Positions 43,704 to 55,598 of a stretch of DNA of 64,000 nt are shown here, one piece after another (the first letter of the stretch is position 1; every line of letters begins with the position of its first letter). The DNA is taken from NCBI RefSeq assembly GCF_005871085.1, contig NZ_VAUP01000042.1, forward strand, positions 124,001 to 188,000, read 5' to 3'. The stretch comes from Xanthobacter autotrophicus (GTDB lineage: Bacteria > Pseudomonadota > Alphaproteobacteria > Rhizobiales > Xanthobacteraceae). The translations under genes and the position numbers were made by a program. The notes under the pieces are model-generated. The model had not been told where the DNA came from and ran no database searches. It saw nothing but the letters and a program-made list of their open reading frames with translations.

Positions 43704-43839
43704 TCGCCATATGCCTTTGTACAGAGTGACATTTCCTTGTCCCTTCCGACATGGCGGCATTGCGCTTCGATCGACAACCAACTCGCCATCGACCGCAACT
43801 GAGAGGCGCTACCGATCCCGGACTCTTCGAGGCACGGGC

Positions 43840-45939
43840 TCACCCCTCGAATGAAACCGACCTGAGCGGATAGGGCGTTGTCGGCAAGACCTTCAGGCGC
43901 TTGTTCCAGTCCCGGCTTGATCGGTCGGGTAGCTCACAGACACCTTCCGCATAAGTATCCACGCTGCGCAGCAGAAATCTCGCGCGCTCGACTTCGCCAG
44001 AGGTGTGGAGATCCCCTGCGTCGCGGAGCACCATATAGCCGTAGACTTGTCGATTATCCAAATACTGTGGAACGCCGAGCCGGCGCGCGCTTTCCGAAAA
44101 AATAACGTAAGGATGGCGCGCGGTTGCGTCCTCGCCGGACAGCCCCTCCCGCACATCCGTGCGGACAAGATAACAGCCGTTGACGACCGGCTGCTCCAGA
44201 ATACCACGCACCTGTTGCCCCAGGATCAGGGAATATAGATCAGATTCCTTGAAGTATCCGTTCGCATCGATCTGCGAATGATAGTTTGAATAGGGGTTGC
44301 CCGGCTCCACCGAGCGCAGGAAGGGGGCGACGATGGGCAGATCGAGCGCCACCAATTCCCGCAGCGTGCAAGGTCGCACGAAGTGGCCCACATCCGCTAT
44401 GAAGCAGAAATCGCAGGCATTTTCCTCCGCGCGGTCCAAGCAGCCGTTGCGGACCTGCCCGAGACGGCGAGCCCGCTCCAACTCCCGCTCCAACTCCCGC
44501 TCATGGCCCCCGAGCGGTCTGGCGTGCCCTTCCACATCATCGCATTCAAACTCCACCCCGGCGTAGAGGTCACCGTTCCGTTCGACCCATTCGCGCAGGA
44601 GGCGCTCGGTTCCGTCCGTGCTGTCGCAGGCATGGATATGGAGGACGATGGCCGATTTCGGATAGTCCAACGCTTCGATGCACTCCAGATACAGGGGCAG
44701 AACCGCCTCCTTCTGGCTCGCCAGTATGGCGACGAGCACGCGCGGCTCCCCCTTCACGCGGGACCTAAGCGCCCGCTGCGGCCGCAGCCCGTGCAGCTCG
44801 GCCAAGCTTTCGGCGGCGGAAGCCCCCGGAAGGGGGCCGCGTGGCAGGCCCTCGCTGGCGAGGCGCGCATTTTCCACCACCCGCGCCATATCCTCCGCCG
44901 AAAGCTTCGCCGTGGTGAGGATCTTCAGACTGGCATCAAGGCTCTCCCGCTTGCGCCCGGAGTGATACGCATTGACCGAAAATTCATCCAGGAGCCCGTG
45001 CCCGTAGATCCACGGTTCCACGAACAAGGCGTCTGTCGGCAACGGGATGGCCAGTCCGCGCCTGGCGATTTGATATCCCTCGTCATGGCGCCCCTTGTGG
45101 CGGCAGAATCGGCTGGCGTTGTGCAGGGCTTCGGCGCGCGTGGGCAGCGCATCGCTGGCACGAAGGTAGGCGTCGATGACCTCCCGCTCGGGGCGTCCAA
45201 GCTGTTCCTTCAACTGCGCGGCCGCATAGAGGCTGATGAAAACCTCCTCCTGCCAGAAGCCGAGCTCGGCCCGCAGCAGGTAGTTTTCCAGTGCCTTTTC
45301 GCGGTCCCTGCAATCGCGATAGCTTTGCGCCAGATAAAACCGGTAGCGTGCGATCAGGAAGGGATTGGTCTCGGTCCGCAATGCAGCTTCCAGAATGGTC
45401 ACATCGCGCCGGTATGTCGTCGGATCCTTCCTGCGGGCGCCATCATTGTTGCGCCGCATCGTAATTTCGGACAAGCGCCCGTGGGGAGCGGCACCCTCGC
45501 AGGTGAGGTATTCGTGCAGCACCCCCTCGTAGCGCCAGGGCAGTGCGCTGCGCACCAGTTGCGGGCGCTGGTAGACGATGGTGGCATCGTTGATCGTCAC
45601 CATGTAGGAATCGCCGGTCAGCGCGGGCAAGGCGCCATCGCCGTTGATTTCCAGCGTGTCGTCGGCATCGATGATGAAAGTGTAATCACCCTTCCCGCGC
45701 GCCAGTGCCAGAGCTTCCGAACGGTTGTGCGCGAAATCCCGCCATGGCCGCTCGTGCAACTCGCCGGGCAGATCTTTCAGATGCGCGCGGATAATGTCCT
45801 GCGTCCCGTCGGTCGATCCTGTATCCACGATCACCCAGCGATCGATGATCGGGCGCACGCTGTCCAGACACCGACGAATGACTTCGGCCTCGTCCTTGAC
45901 GATCATGTTCAGACAGACCATCTGACCTGCAGCGTTCAT
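43840..45939 (-). CDS. Two-domain glycosyltransferase with procollagen galactosyltransferase-like C-terminus
   Basis: 699 residues. About 1-130 is a GT2 domain (CLNMIVKDEAEVIRRCLDSV, DTGSTDGT, DxD in FIIDADDTLE). About 180-400 is helical, TPR-like. About 405-690 is a second transferase (VLVAILASQKEAVLPLYLEC, LDYPKSAIVL, PIVAPFLRS, YSNYHSQIDANGYFK) whose order of motifs matches animal COLGALT as I remember it. Its DVD-like motif reads ADVGH, lacking the second Asp. ATG 45939 follows GGAGG; the longer upstream frame is not homologous. Four kilobases or more from the collagen-like gene on the same strand, it is the obvious candidate to glycosylate the Thr-rich collagen. Acceptor and sugar are inference. 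Confidence 0.85.
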   Translation of the reverse strand: MNAAGQMVCLNMIVKDEAEVIRRCLDSVRPIIDRWVIVDTGSTDGTQDIIRAHLKDLPGELHERPWRDFAHNRSEALALARGKGDYTFIIDADDTLEINGDGALPALTGDSYMVTINDATIVYQRPQLVRSALPWRYEGVLHEYLTCEGAAPHGRLSEITMRRNNDGARRKDPTTYRRDVTILEAALRTETNPFLIARYRFYLAQSYRDCRDREKALENYLLRAELGFWQEEVFISLYAAAQLKEQLGRPEREVIDAYLRASDALPTRAEALHNASRFCRHKGRHDEGYQIARRGLAIPLPTDALFVEPWIYGHGLLDEFSVNAYHSGRKRESLDASLKILTTAKLSAEDMARVVENARLASEGLPRGPLPGASAAESLAELHGLRPQRALRSRVKGEPRVLVAILASQKEAVLPLYLECIEALDYPKSAIVLHIHACDSTDGTERLLREWVERNGDLYAGVEFECDDVEGHARPLGGHERELERELERARRLGQVRNGCLDRAEENACDFCFIADVGHFVRPCTLRELVALDLPIVAPFLRSVEPGNPYSNYHSQIDANGYFKESDLYSLILGQQVRGILEQPVVNGCYLVRTDVREGLSGEDATARHPYVIFSESARRLGVPQYLDNRQVYGYMVLRDAGDLHTSGEVERARFLLRSVDTYAEGVCELPDRSSRDWNKRLKVLPTTPYPLRSVSFEG

Positions 45940-46019
45940 CGAACGTCCTCCGCGTGCAGGACCGGCGGCGCGCCTGATCCCGATGAAAGGGATTTTTCCA
46001 TGCCAGTCGCAGGCCGACC

Positions 46020-46901
46020 ATGAAACGACGCTGCTTTCTGTCCCTGCTGGGGGCTGGCCTGCTTCTGCCCATCCGGCGGGCGCTGGCATGGACCAGGCCC
46101 AGCGAGGTGGTGCCCGGCGAAACCGATCTGCTCGGTGCCCGGCTTCAGCTTGGCGGCGACTGGGGCGGTTCGACGCCGGCGGACGCCAGCGTGGTGATCG
46201 GGAGCATGCGGGCTGGTTGCCTGGGGGGCGTGGCGCTTGTCTCCGACGCCCAGCCCAAGCGGCTGCGGATCGACAACAAGACCGGCAAAAACCCTTCCGT
46301 GTGGCTGCATTCCGGCAATTCGACCACGGCCTGGGTCACCGTCATCGTCGGCACCCGCGACTGGTGCAACCTTGCCTATCAGTTCGGACACGAACTGGGA
46401 CATGTGCTCTGCAACAGCTGGGAGCGCAATGCCAAGCCGCGCAACCCCTGCCAGTGGCTTGAGGAAGCACTGGCCGAGGCTTTCACCCTGCGGGGGCTGG
46501 GGCGCATGGCCGACGGGTGGGCGCGCAGCCCCCCGTTCCCGAACGATGCCGCCTATGCCACGTCCATCCGAGACTACCGGGAAACCCTCCTCGCCGGCTA
46601 TCGGACCACGGCGCTGGCCCAGGGCATGGCGGCCGGCTTCCCGGCCTGGTTCGCCGCCCATGACGTATTCTTCGAAACGCACGGCGGTCTCGACGACGCC
46701 AAGGGGGCGGTGTCGACCATGCTCGGCCTGCTGGAGGATGATGCGGACGCGGTTGCCGACCTTGGAGCCCTGAACCGCTGGCCGGGGCGCAGCGGCATCC
46801 CCCTGCCCGACTATCTCGACCGGTGGGAGGAAAGCTGCGCGCAATTGGGCGCGCCCAACCGGTTGCCAGGGAAAATAAGGGCACTGCTCGCCAACCGGTA
46901 G
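46020..46901 (+). CDS. Exported zinc metallopeptidase-like protein (HExxH)
   Basis: 293 residues. Short leader with RR pair (MKRRCFLSLLGAGLLLP, cleavage probably after ALA), so exported, possibly by Tat. The zinc site is FGHELGHVLCNSWERN followed by the downstream Glu in WLEEALAEAF, a gluzincin-like HExxH-E arrangement. Four Cys are in the mature part (GCLG, WCNL, VLCN, NPCQ, SCAQ include odd counts, so pairing is uncertain). It diverges from the glycosyltransferase gene (80 bases) within the collagen locus, and might process or release the exported protein; that is inference. Confidence 0.72.
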   Translation: MKRRCFLSLLGAGLLLPIRRALAWTRPSEVVPGETDLLGARLQLGGDWGGSTPADASVVIGSMRAGCLGGVALVSDAQPKRLRIDNKTGKNPSVWLHSGNSTTAWVTVIVGTRDWCNLAYQFGHELGHVLCNSWERNAKPRNPCQWLEEALAEAFTLRGLGRMADGWARSPPFPNDAAYATSIRDYRETLLAGYRTTALAQGMAAGFPAWFAAHDVFFETHGGLDDAKGAVSTMLGLLEDDADAVADLGALNRWPGRSGIPLPDYLDRWEESCAQLGAPNRLPGKIRALLANR

Positions 46902-47126
46902 AAGGTCAAACTGCGCATGGGACGCGCTAGGCATGCCTGTCTCCTCGCCACGGTTCAGGTGCGCTCTCGATCAGGCTCCGAACGGTCGGGCTGCGGCGGA
47001 AAGGGGAGCAGCGTCTATCAAGGTCCGCATTCTCGGCCCCACCTTTACGGGACGCCGAGAAGGTGAAGCGCATGCGCCGCACGGGCACGAGAGCAGCCGG
47101 AGGGTGGATTTGGTCGGCCATCGGCA

Positions 47127-48950
47127 TCACGCGGCTTCGGGCGCGTCGGCGCCGGTCGGCATGCCGGCCGCCATCCCGCCGTCGATGGCCAGCGACCGCT
47201 CAAATGCGGCCAGTTCGTCGGCCGCCTCGGGCAGTCCCAACGCCTGCGCCTGCACGTACCAGCGTCGGCCGGCCTCGATATCCAGCGGGCCGCCCAGGCC
47301 CCGTGCCGCGTAGCGCGCAAGCATGAGGGCGGCGCGCGGGTTACCACCCTCGGCCGCCTCCATGAACCAGCGCCGGGCCTGCGGGAGGTCCGGCTCGATA
47401 TCGTGTCCGCCCGCATGCAGCGCTCCCAGGGCGAACATTGCGCCGGCGTGACCCTCGGACGCCGCGCGCAGGAACCAGGATTTCGCGCTCTGATGGTCGC
47501 GCGGCACCCCGCGGCCATCCATGTGGATCTCGGCCAGCGCCGCCTGCGCCTCCGCCATTCCGGCATTGGCGGCACGGGTGAACCAGATGGCGGCCTGGAC
47601 CTCGTCCTGCGCCACGCCACGGCCGTCCGCAAGCATCCGGCCATACCAATACTGCGCGTCCACCACGCCCTCGGCGGCCCGCTTCAGCCAGAAGGCGGCG
47701 CGCTCGTCGTTGCGCGGCAGGCCGAAGCCCTCGGCAAGGCAGACGGCATAGTTGAACGCCCCCAGCAGGTCGCCCTGCTCGGCCGCGCGCTCGAACCATT
47801 CGTGGACCGGCGGCGGATCATCGGTGAGGCTCGCAGCCGTCCCCGCCTGCAGCAGGGCTGCCAGGCTGCCCTGGGCGGGGGGATCTCCCGCCTCGGCCGC
47901 CTGCTTGAACCAGATTGCCGCTTCATCGGGATCACGGACCACGCCGGCGCCGGTGAGGTAGAGCATCCCCAGCGCGCGAGCCGCTGCGCTGTGCCCGCGT
48001 TCCGCGGCGATGCGGAACCAATGGGCCGATTCCGCGTAGTTTGGCGGCAGGGCACCACCCTGGGCATAGATACCACCGAGCATCGCCGCCGCGTCGGCGT
48101 CGCCGCCCAGACCCGCGCGGCGTAGCCAGGTTTCCCCATTCAGCGCGTCCACCGCTCCACCACGGCCTTCCAGCAGAAGCAGGCCCAGCCGGGCTTGGGC
48201 TTTGCCCAGTCCGGCCTTCGCCGCGATGGCGTAGTGATGACGGGCGGCGACCTCGTCCAGCGGCGTACCCACCGCGCGCTCGGCGCTGACGCCGAGCAGG
48301 TAATGCGCCGTGGGCAGGCCCGCCTCCGCCGCGCGAAGCATATGCTGGCGCGCGACAGCCAGGTTTTCCGCCGTGGAATCGCGCATCATCAGGGCGATGG
48401 CGTAGCCGAGCTGGCCCTGCGGGCAATCCTGTTCGGCGGATCTGCGGTACCAGTCGAACGCCGCCTCGGGATGGCGCAGGTCCGGCGGCCCAGCCGAGAA
48501 GATATAGGCCAGCATGGCCTGGGCATCGGCCGCACCGGCATCGGCCGCCCGATGGGCCCAGATCTCCGCCGCGTGAAAATCCGCCTGGCTGCTCGCGACC
48601 GGCTCGAACAGCCCCGCGTCGCGCTCGACCGCCGCCTCCGGCAGCCCGAACAGATGAAGCTGGGCGAGACCGCACTGCGCGCGCACATGCCCGGCGATCG
48701 CCGCCCGATGGTACCAGCGCGCCGCTTCAACAAGGTCGTTGGGCGTGCCCTTTCCCTCAACAAGGCACTCGCCGACCCTGAAAGACGCTTCGGCGTCCCC
48801 CGCCTCGGCGGCCACGACGAACAAGGCGAACGCGCGCCCGGGAGACGCCTCGCAAAGGCGCTCGGCGCGCTGGCGTGCCCGCTCCGGCGAGCCGAACGCG
48901 AAGCGATCCAGCCGTCCGGCGAAGAAGTGCGACAGGGTCATGTGGGTCAC
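47127..48950 (-). CDS. Sel1-like (SLR/TPR) repeat protein
   Basis: 607 residues, almost entirely Sel1-like repeats of about 36 residues (pattern A-x-x-W-x-x-x-A-A-x-x-G-x-x-x-A-x-x-x-L-G, for example AAIWFTRAANAGMAEAQAALAEI and SAHWFRIAAERGHSAAARALGML), at least 12 copies. No signal peptide is seen. Such proteins act as scaffolds for secretion or cell-envelope assembly. GTG 48950 is chosen because GGGAG precedes it by 7 bases and it follows the HlyD stop by 3 bases; an internal ATG at 48941 is also possible. It is last in the T1SS operon, suggesting an accessory role in export or glycosylation. Confidence 0.85.
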   Translation of the reverse strand: MTHMTLSHFFAGRLDRFAFGSPERARQRAERLCEASPGRAFALFVVAAEAGDAEASFRVGECLVEGKGTPNDLVEAARWYHRAAIAGHVRAQCGLAQLHLFGLPEAAVERDAGLFEPVASSQADFHAAEIWAHRAADAGAADAQAMLAYIFSAGPPDLRHPEAAFDWYRRSAEQDCPQGQLGYAIALMMRDSTAENLAVARQHMLRAAEAGLPTAHYLLGVSAERAVGTPLDEVAARHHYAIAAKAGLGKAQARLGLLLLEGRGGAVDALNGETWLRRAGLGGDADAAAMLGGIYAQGGALPPNYAESAHWFRIAAERGHSAAARALGMLYLTGAGVVRDPDEAAIWFKQAAEAGDPPAQGSLAALLQAGTAASLTDDPPPVHEWFERAAEQGDLLGAFNYAVCLAEGFGLPRNDERAAFWLKRAAEGVVDAQYWYGRMLADGRGVAQDEVQAAIWFTRAANAGMAEAQAALAEIHMDGRGVPRDHQSAKSWFLRAASEGHAGAMFALGALHAGGHDIEPDLPQARRWFMEAAEGGNPRAALMLARYAARGLGGPLDIEAGRRWYVQAQALGLPEAADELAAFERSLAIDGGMAAGMPTGADAPEAA

Positions 48951-48953
48951 GGT

Positions 48954-50351
48954 TCATGGCTCCCGCATGCTGCCGTAGGCAACAGGCATGATCTTCGTGA
49001 TGAAGTAGGACAGCACGGACCGCGTCCCGACCTTTATGTCGGCCGTCACCGGCATGCCGGGCATCAGCCGGAAGCCCGGCGGGGTGTCGTGCATCATCAA
49101 CTCATCGAGCACGATATCGCCCTTGTAATAGAGCGAGCGCGGCCGGTTTGGCAGCGCCGAGCCGCCTTCCTGAACCGTGGTCTCCGGGCTGAAACTGTCG
49201 GCACTGATCGCACTTACCGATCCGCGGGCGCTGCCGTACTGCAGGTAGGGCAGCGTGTCGAACTTGATGGTGACCTGGTCGCCCTGACGAACGTAGCCGC
49301 TGTCGATGCCGGAAATATCCGCCTCCACCGAGAGCCGCGCATCGAGCGGAACAAGGTAGATCAGCGGCTCCGCGCTGCTGACCACCGAACCCACCGAGAT
49401 CTTGGCCACCGAGAGCACGATCGCGTCGCGGGGCGCGATCAACGCCACGAGCTCGTGGTGCAGATCGGCCTTGGCAAGGTCCTGCTGGGCCTGCACCAGC
49501 CGGCGACGCGTATCGGCCAGTTCCTGGGAGGTCTCGCTGTTCCAGTGCTGGACGAAAGCCTCGCGCTCGGCCTGCTGGGCGGCCAGCTTGCGCCCCCCCT
49601 GGGCGGCATCCGATTTCGCCTGGGAGAGCGACGCAGCCATGGTCAGCCGGGTATCCTGGGCCAGCAGCGTGTTGAGCAGGCTGCCGACTTTCAGATCCTC
49701 GAGCTTCTGGCGCATTCCCTCGACCCTCACCGCAAGGTCGAGCCGTTCGACAAAATATTCGGCCTGAGAATTATTGCCGGAAATCTGGGTCTTCAGCTCG
49801 TTGATCTTCTGGTCGAAGTTCAAAAGAGAAAAGCTGTTCCCGCTAGATCTCTGACGGAAGATGGATTCCTGGAGCTCCGCGTGCGGATTGGTCAGGTCTG
49901 GCAGGTAGACCGCGCCAAGGGTCTCCGCCTTGAGCCGCGCGGTCTTGGCGGTGAGCAGATCAACCTGATCCTTTATGGCCACCGCGTCGGCGGAACTGAA
50001 GGTCGGGTTGAGGCGGGCCAGCACCTGGCCTTTGCGGACGATGTCGCCCTTCCGCACGTCGATGCTCTCGACGATGGTCTGATCAAAGGGCTGGAGCAGG
50101 ATATTGGGCGCATCGGCCACCAGCTTGCCGGTGGCCGAAACCACCTTGTCGATGCGGATCAGCCCGCAGGCGACGAGCAGCGAGACGACGAGCAGGAAGA
50201 CGAAGAGATTGATCGCGCGCGATAGCCTCGGCACCCGGGTGGCGATGACCGCCGCCGACGGGCTTTCGAATTCGAGCACGGCCAGCGGGAGGGGTTTGCC
50301 GCCCGCGGCGTCGTCAGCCTCTCTGGGTGAAGTTCGGAGCAGGCGCAACAT
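48954..50351 (-). CDS. HlyD-family membrane fusion protein of a type I secretion system
   Basis: 465 residues. One N-terminal transmembrane helix (INLFVFLLVVSLLVACGLI about residue 50), a lipoyl half-motif (VESIDVRKGDIVRKGQVLARL), a long alpha-helical hairpin (about 150-290) and the returning beta domain (LIAPRDAIVLSVAKISVGSVV, then YVRQGDQVTIKFDTLPY and GMPVTADIKVGTRSVLSYF). This is the classic HlyD/LapC layout. The start ATG 50351 follows AAGGAA and overlaps the 3' end of the ABC transporter gene by 38 bases. With that ATPase it forms the inner-membrane part of the exporter; the TolC-like outer channel is not in this window. Confidence 0.9.
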   Translation of the reverse strand: MLRLLRTSPREADDAAGGKPLPLAVLEFESPSAAVIATRVPRLSRAINLFVFLLVVSLLVACGLIRIDKVVSATGKLVADAPNILLQPFDQTIVESIDVRKGDIVRKGQVLARLNPTFSSADAVAIKDQVDLLTAKTARLKAETLGAVYLPDLTNPHAELQESIFRQRSSGNSFSLLNFDQKINELKTQISGNNSQAEYFVERLDLAVRVEGMRQKLEDLKVGSLLNTLLAQDTRLTMAASLSQAKSDAAQGGRKLAAQQAEREAFVQHWNSETSQELADTRRRLVQAQQDLAKADLHHELVALIAPRDAIVLSVAKISVGSVVSSAEPLIYLVPLDARLSVEADISGIDSGYVRQGDQVTIKFDTLPYLQYGSARGSVSAISADSFSPETTVQEGGSALPNRPRSLYYKGDIVLDELMMHDTPPGFRLMPGMPVTADIKVGTRSVLSYFITKIMPVAYGSMREP

Positions 50352-52863
50352 GGGTTTTTCCTTGCGGGTCCGTATGACGGGTCTGCTGCAGCCAGAGATG
50401 GCGATAGACGGCGCAGCGCTCGACCAACTCATGGTGCGGGCCAAGGTCGACAACCTTGCCGCGATCCAGCACGAGGGTCTGGTCGCAATCGACCAACGAG
50501 GAGAGGCGGTGGGAAACGATCACCATGGTGCGCCCGGCTGCCATCCGCTGGAGATTGGCGTTGATCAGCGCCTCGCTCTCCGGATCGAGCGAAGACGTCG
50601 CCTCGTCGAGGATCAGCAGCTTGGGGTCCACGATCAGCGCGCGCGCGATGGCCAGCCGCTGGCGCTGGCCGCCGGACAGGTTGGGTGAGCCTTCCTGGAT
50701 CCAGGTCTCGTAGCCCTGAGGCAGGCGCTCGATGAATTCCTCCGCGCCGGCGAGCCGCGCCGCGCGCACCGCATCCTCGAAAGTAAGGCCGGGCCGGCCG
50801 GCAAGGATGTTGTCCTTCACCGTGCCCCGGAACAGGAAATTGTCCTGCAGCACGACGCCGAAGCTCTGGCGCAGATGGCGCAGGTTGATCTCCCGCAGAT
50901 CCGTGCCGTCGATCTTCACCGCGCCCGAATAGTCACGGTTGATGCCCATCAGCAGTCGCGTGATCGTGGATTTCCCGGACCCCGAGCGGCCAACGAGCCC
51001 GAGCATCGTGCCCGGCTCGATGGCGAAGCTGATCTTGTCGAGGGCCGGGACCTTGGTGCCTTCATACTTGAAGGTCACGTCCTCGAAGCTGATGGCGCCG
51101 TGGAACTTCGGCCTCAGCCCCTGGGTCAGCGCCCGCCTTTCGGTCGGCCGGTTGAGAACCCAGCCGACCTGCGAGAGCGCCTGACGGGCTTCCTGGACGT
51201 CCTGCAGAAGGCGGGCGAGATTGACCAGCGGGCCGGCGACGCGACCGCCGAGCATCATGAAGCCGATGAGGCCCCCGAGCGACAGCGGATTGTCCGAACT
51301 CAGCGCGATGAAGGCTCCGAGCGCCAGCACTCCGGCCACGGTATACTTCTCGAACGGCATCACCAGCACCATCGGCCAGTTGCTCAGCTTACCCATCTGA
51401 AGGTTGAGCTCACCCAGCTCGGCGACGCGCCGGTCCCATTCCGCCGCGCGCGTGGATTCCAGGCAGAGCGACTTGATGGTGCGGATGCCGTAGATGCTTT
51501 CGACCAGTGTCGAGCCCTTGTTGGATTCCGCCTGAACCAGCTTCGCCGTCATGCGCGCCAGCGGCCCGAGGAATGCCGCGATGATCGCGGTGATGCAGCC
51601 GGCGGCGATCAGCACGGTCCAGGCCAGGGTTGCCTCCATGTAGAACAGGACGGGCAGCAGCAGGGCGACCATGGCGATGTCGATGAAGGTCGTCATCATC
51701 CGGCCGGTGAGAAAGTCGCGGACGCGATAGAACTGCGCGATCTTGTAGGAGAGTTCGCCGGCCTGATTGCGCTCGAAGAAATCAATGGGCAGCGTCATCA
51801 GCCGATCGAAGATGGCAAGATTGAGCCGCGTATCCAGCCGGCACGCGAGGATGACGAGCAGCATCCGCCGCGCCCATGTGATCAGCATCTCGAAGACGAG
51901 CGCGATGACCAGCACGATGATGATCAGCGTGAGCGTATTGAAGCTCCGATACATGATGACGGTATTCAGGGTCGTCATGATCATCAATACGGGCAGAATA
52001 CTGAGGATCGTTATGGTGACCGAGCCGATCATGACATCCCGCAGGATCGACTTCTCTCCCCAGACCAGGCGCGTGAGCAGGCCGAGATCGAAAGGCGCCT
52101 CATCCTCGCTGCTTGCGCGGGAGGCCCGCACGAGAAGGGTCGCGCCATCCCAGACCTGCTTGAGGCGCAGTTCCGCCACAGCCACCGGAGGCTCGAATGC
52201 CGGCGCAAGCGGATCGCGCAACAGCAGCACGCCGCGCTCGCGATCGCGCCCAACCACCAAAGCGGCGTCGCCCCCGGACAGCAGCAGCAGGATGGGCGCC
52301 GCACTGTCGATCTTCATCAATTGATGGAAATTGAGACGGATGCTGTGCGCCCACAGGCCGGATCGCCGGAACCATGCCACCAGAGCGGCTGGAGAAGGGC
52401 TGTCCTCGGCGATGACGGATCTGGCTTCACGGGGATCGGGGTCGATGCCGTGATACCGGGCGATGGTCATCGCCGCGGCCAGCCGCGCGGATGCTTCACC
52501 GGTGCCGGAAGCGTCGGGGGCGAGCTTGGGCGCTTCATCCGGCATGGCCTGTGGCGCATCAGGGCCGGTCGTGCCGGCGCCCGGCGCGGACGCACGGAGC
52601 GGCGAAGAAGGACCTTGTTGCGCCGGGGCGTTGGCGTTGCCGGATCGCCAGCCTTTGGCGAAGACCCCGTCTCCCGCATCCAGCAGCCCCTGCACGCCGA
52701 CCGCGCCGATGAAGATGTAGCCGAGCGCGAGCAGGGGTTCGGTAACACCGCTCGCGACCCCGAGGCCAAACATCGGAATGAAGATGACCATCGTCGTCAG
52801 GAGAAAGATATTGAGGGCCGACGAGAAGAAGCCCGCAGTCATGATGGCCCAGCGATGTTTCAT
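50314..52863 (-). CDS. Type I secretion ABC transporter with C39-like domain
   Basis: 849 residues. An N-terminal hydrophobic pair (about 10-65) precedes a linker rich in Pro/Ala, a C39-like domain (about 125-250, AAAMTIARYHGIDPD with the catalytic Cys absent), six transmembrane helices (about 270-560) and an NBD (LVGRSGSGKST, QDNFLFRGTVKDNILAG, LSGGQRQRLAIARAL, LLILDEATSSLD). The missing Cys means the domain docks rather than cleaves substrate, as in RTX exporters. The extra N-terminal hydrophobic pair is unusual for this layout. It starts 113 bases downstream of the collagen-like gene on the same strand, so the collagen-like protein is the probable cargo. Confidence 0.9.
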   Translation of the reverse strand: MKHRWAIMTAGFFSSALNIFLLTTMVIFIPMFGLGVASGVTEPLLALGYIFIGAVGVQGLLDAGDGVFAKGWRSGNANAPAQQGPSSPLRASAPGAGTTGPDAPQAMPDEAPKLAPDASGTGEASARLAAAMTIARYHGIDPDPREARSVIAEDSPSPAALVAWFRRSGLWAHSIRLNFHQLMKIDSAAPILLLLSGGDAALVVGRDRERGVLLLRDPLAPAFEPPVAVAELRLKQVWDGATLLVRASRASSEDEAPFDLGLLTRLVWGEKSILRDVMIGSVTITILSILPVLMIMTTLNTVIMYRSFNTLTLIIIVLVIALVFEMLITWARRMLLVILACRLDTRLNLAIFDRLMTLPIDFFERNQAGELSYKIAQFYRVRDFLTGRMMTTFIDIAMVALLLPVLFYMEATLAWTVLIAAGCITAIIAAFLGPLARMTAKLVQAESNKGSTLVESIYGIRTIKSLCLESTRAAEWDRRVAELGELNLQMGKLSNWPMVLVMPFEKYTVAGVLALGAFIALSSDNPLSLGGLIGFMMLGGRVAGPLVNLARLLQDVQEARQALSQVGWVLNRPTERRALTQGLRPKFHGAISFEDVTFKYEGTKVPALDKISFAIEPGTMLGLVGRSGSGKSTITRLLMGINRDYSGAVKIDGTDLREINLRHLRQSFGVVLQDNFLFRGTVKDNILAGRPGLTFEDAVRAARLAGAEEFIERLPQGYETWIQEGSPNLSGGQRQRLAIARALIVDPKLLILDEATSSLDPESEALINANLQRMAAGRTMVIVSHRLSSLVDCDQTLVLDRGKVVDLGPHHELVERCAVYRHLWLQQTRHTDPQGKTHVAPAPNFTQRG

Positions 52864-52920
52864 CTGTCGGATCCTCGACGTGCGGAAAAGAACCTGGGTA
52901 AGTCCGGCTGATAGTCCGAA

Positions 52921-52960
52921 ATGAAAAATCGGAGAAGATCGGCCTTTCGGCCGGTCTTCC
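52921..52960 (-). terminator. Rho-independent terminator/attenuator between collagen-like and exporter genes
   Basis: On the minus strand, GAAGACCGGCC and GGCCGATCTTC form an 11-bp stem with one mismatch and a GAAA loop, followed by GATTTTTCATTT. This lies between the stop of the collagen-like gene and the start of the ABC transporter gene. It fits a partial terminator that makes cargo mRNA more abundant than exporter mRNA. Confidence 0.65.
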
Positions 52961-52975
52961 CCGCTTGTTCGCAGA

Positions 52976-55564
<2,589 letters not shown>

Positions 55565-55598
55565 CTAACGCTGATGGTGTCCGCTGATGGCTGGAGGT

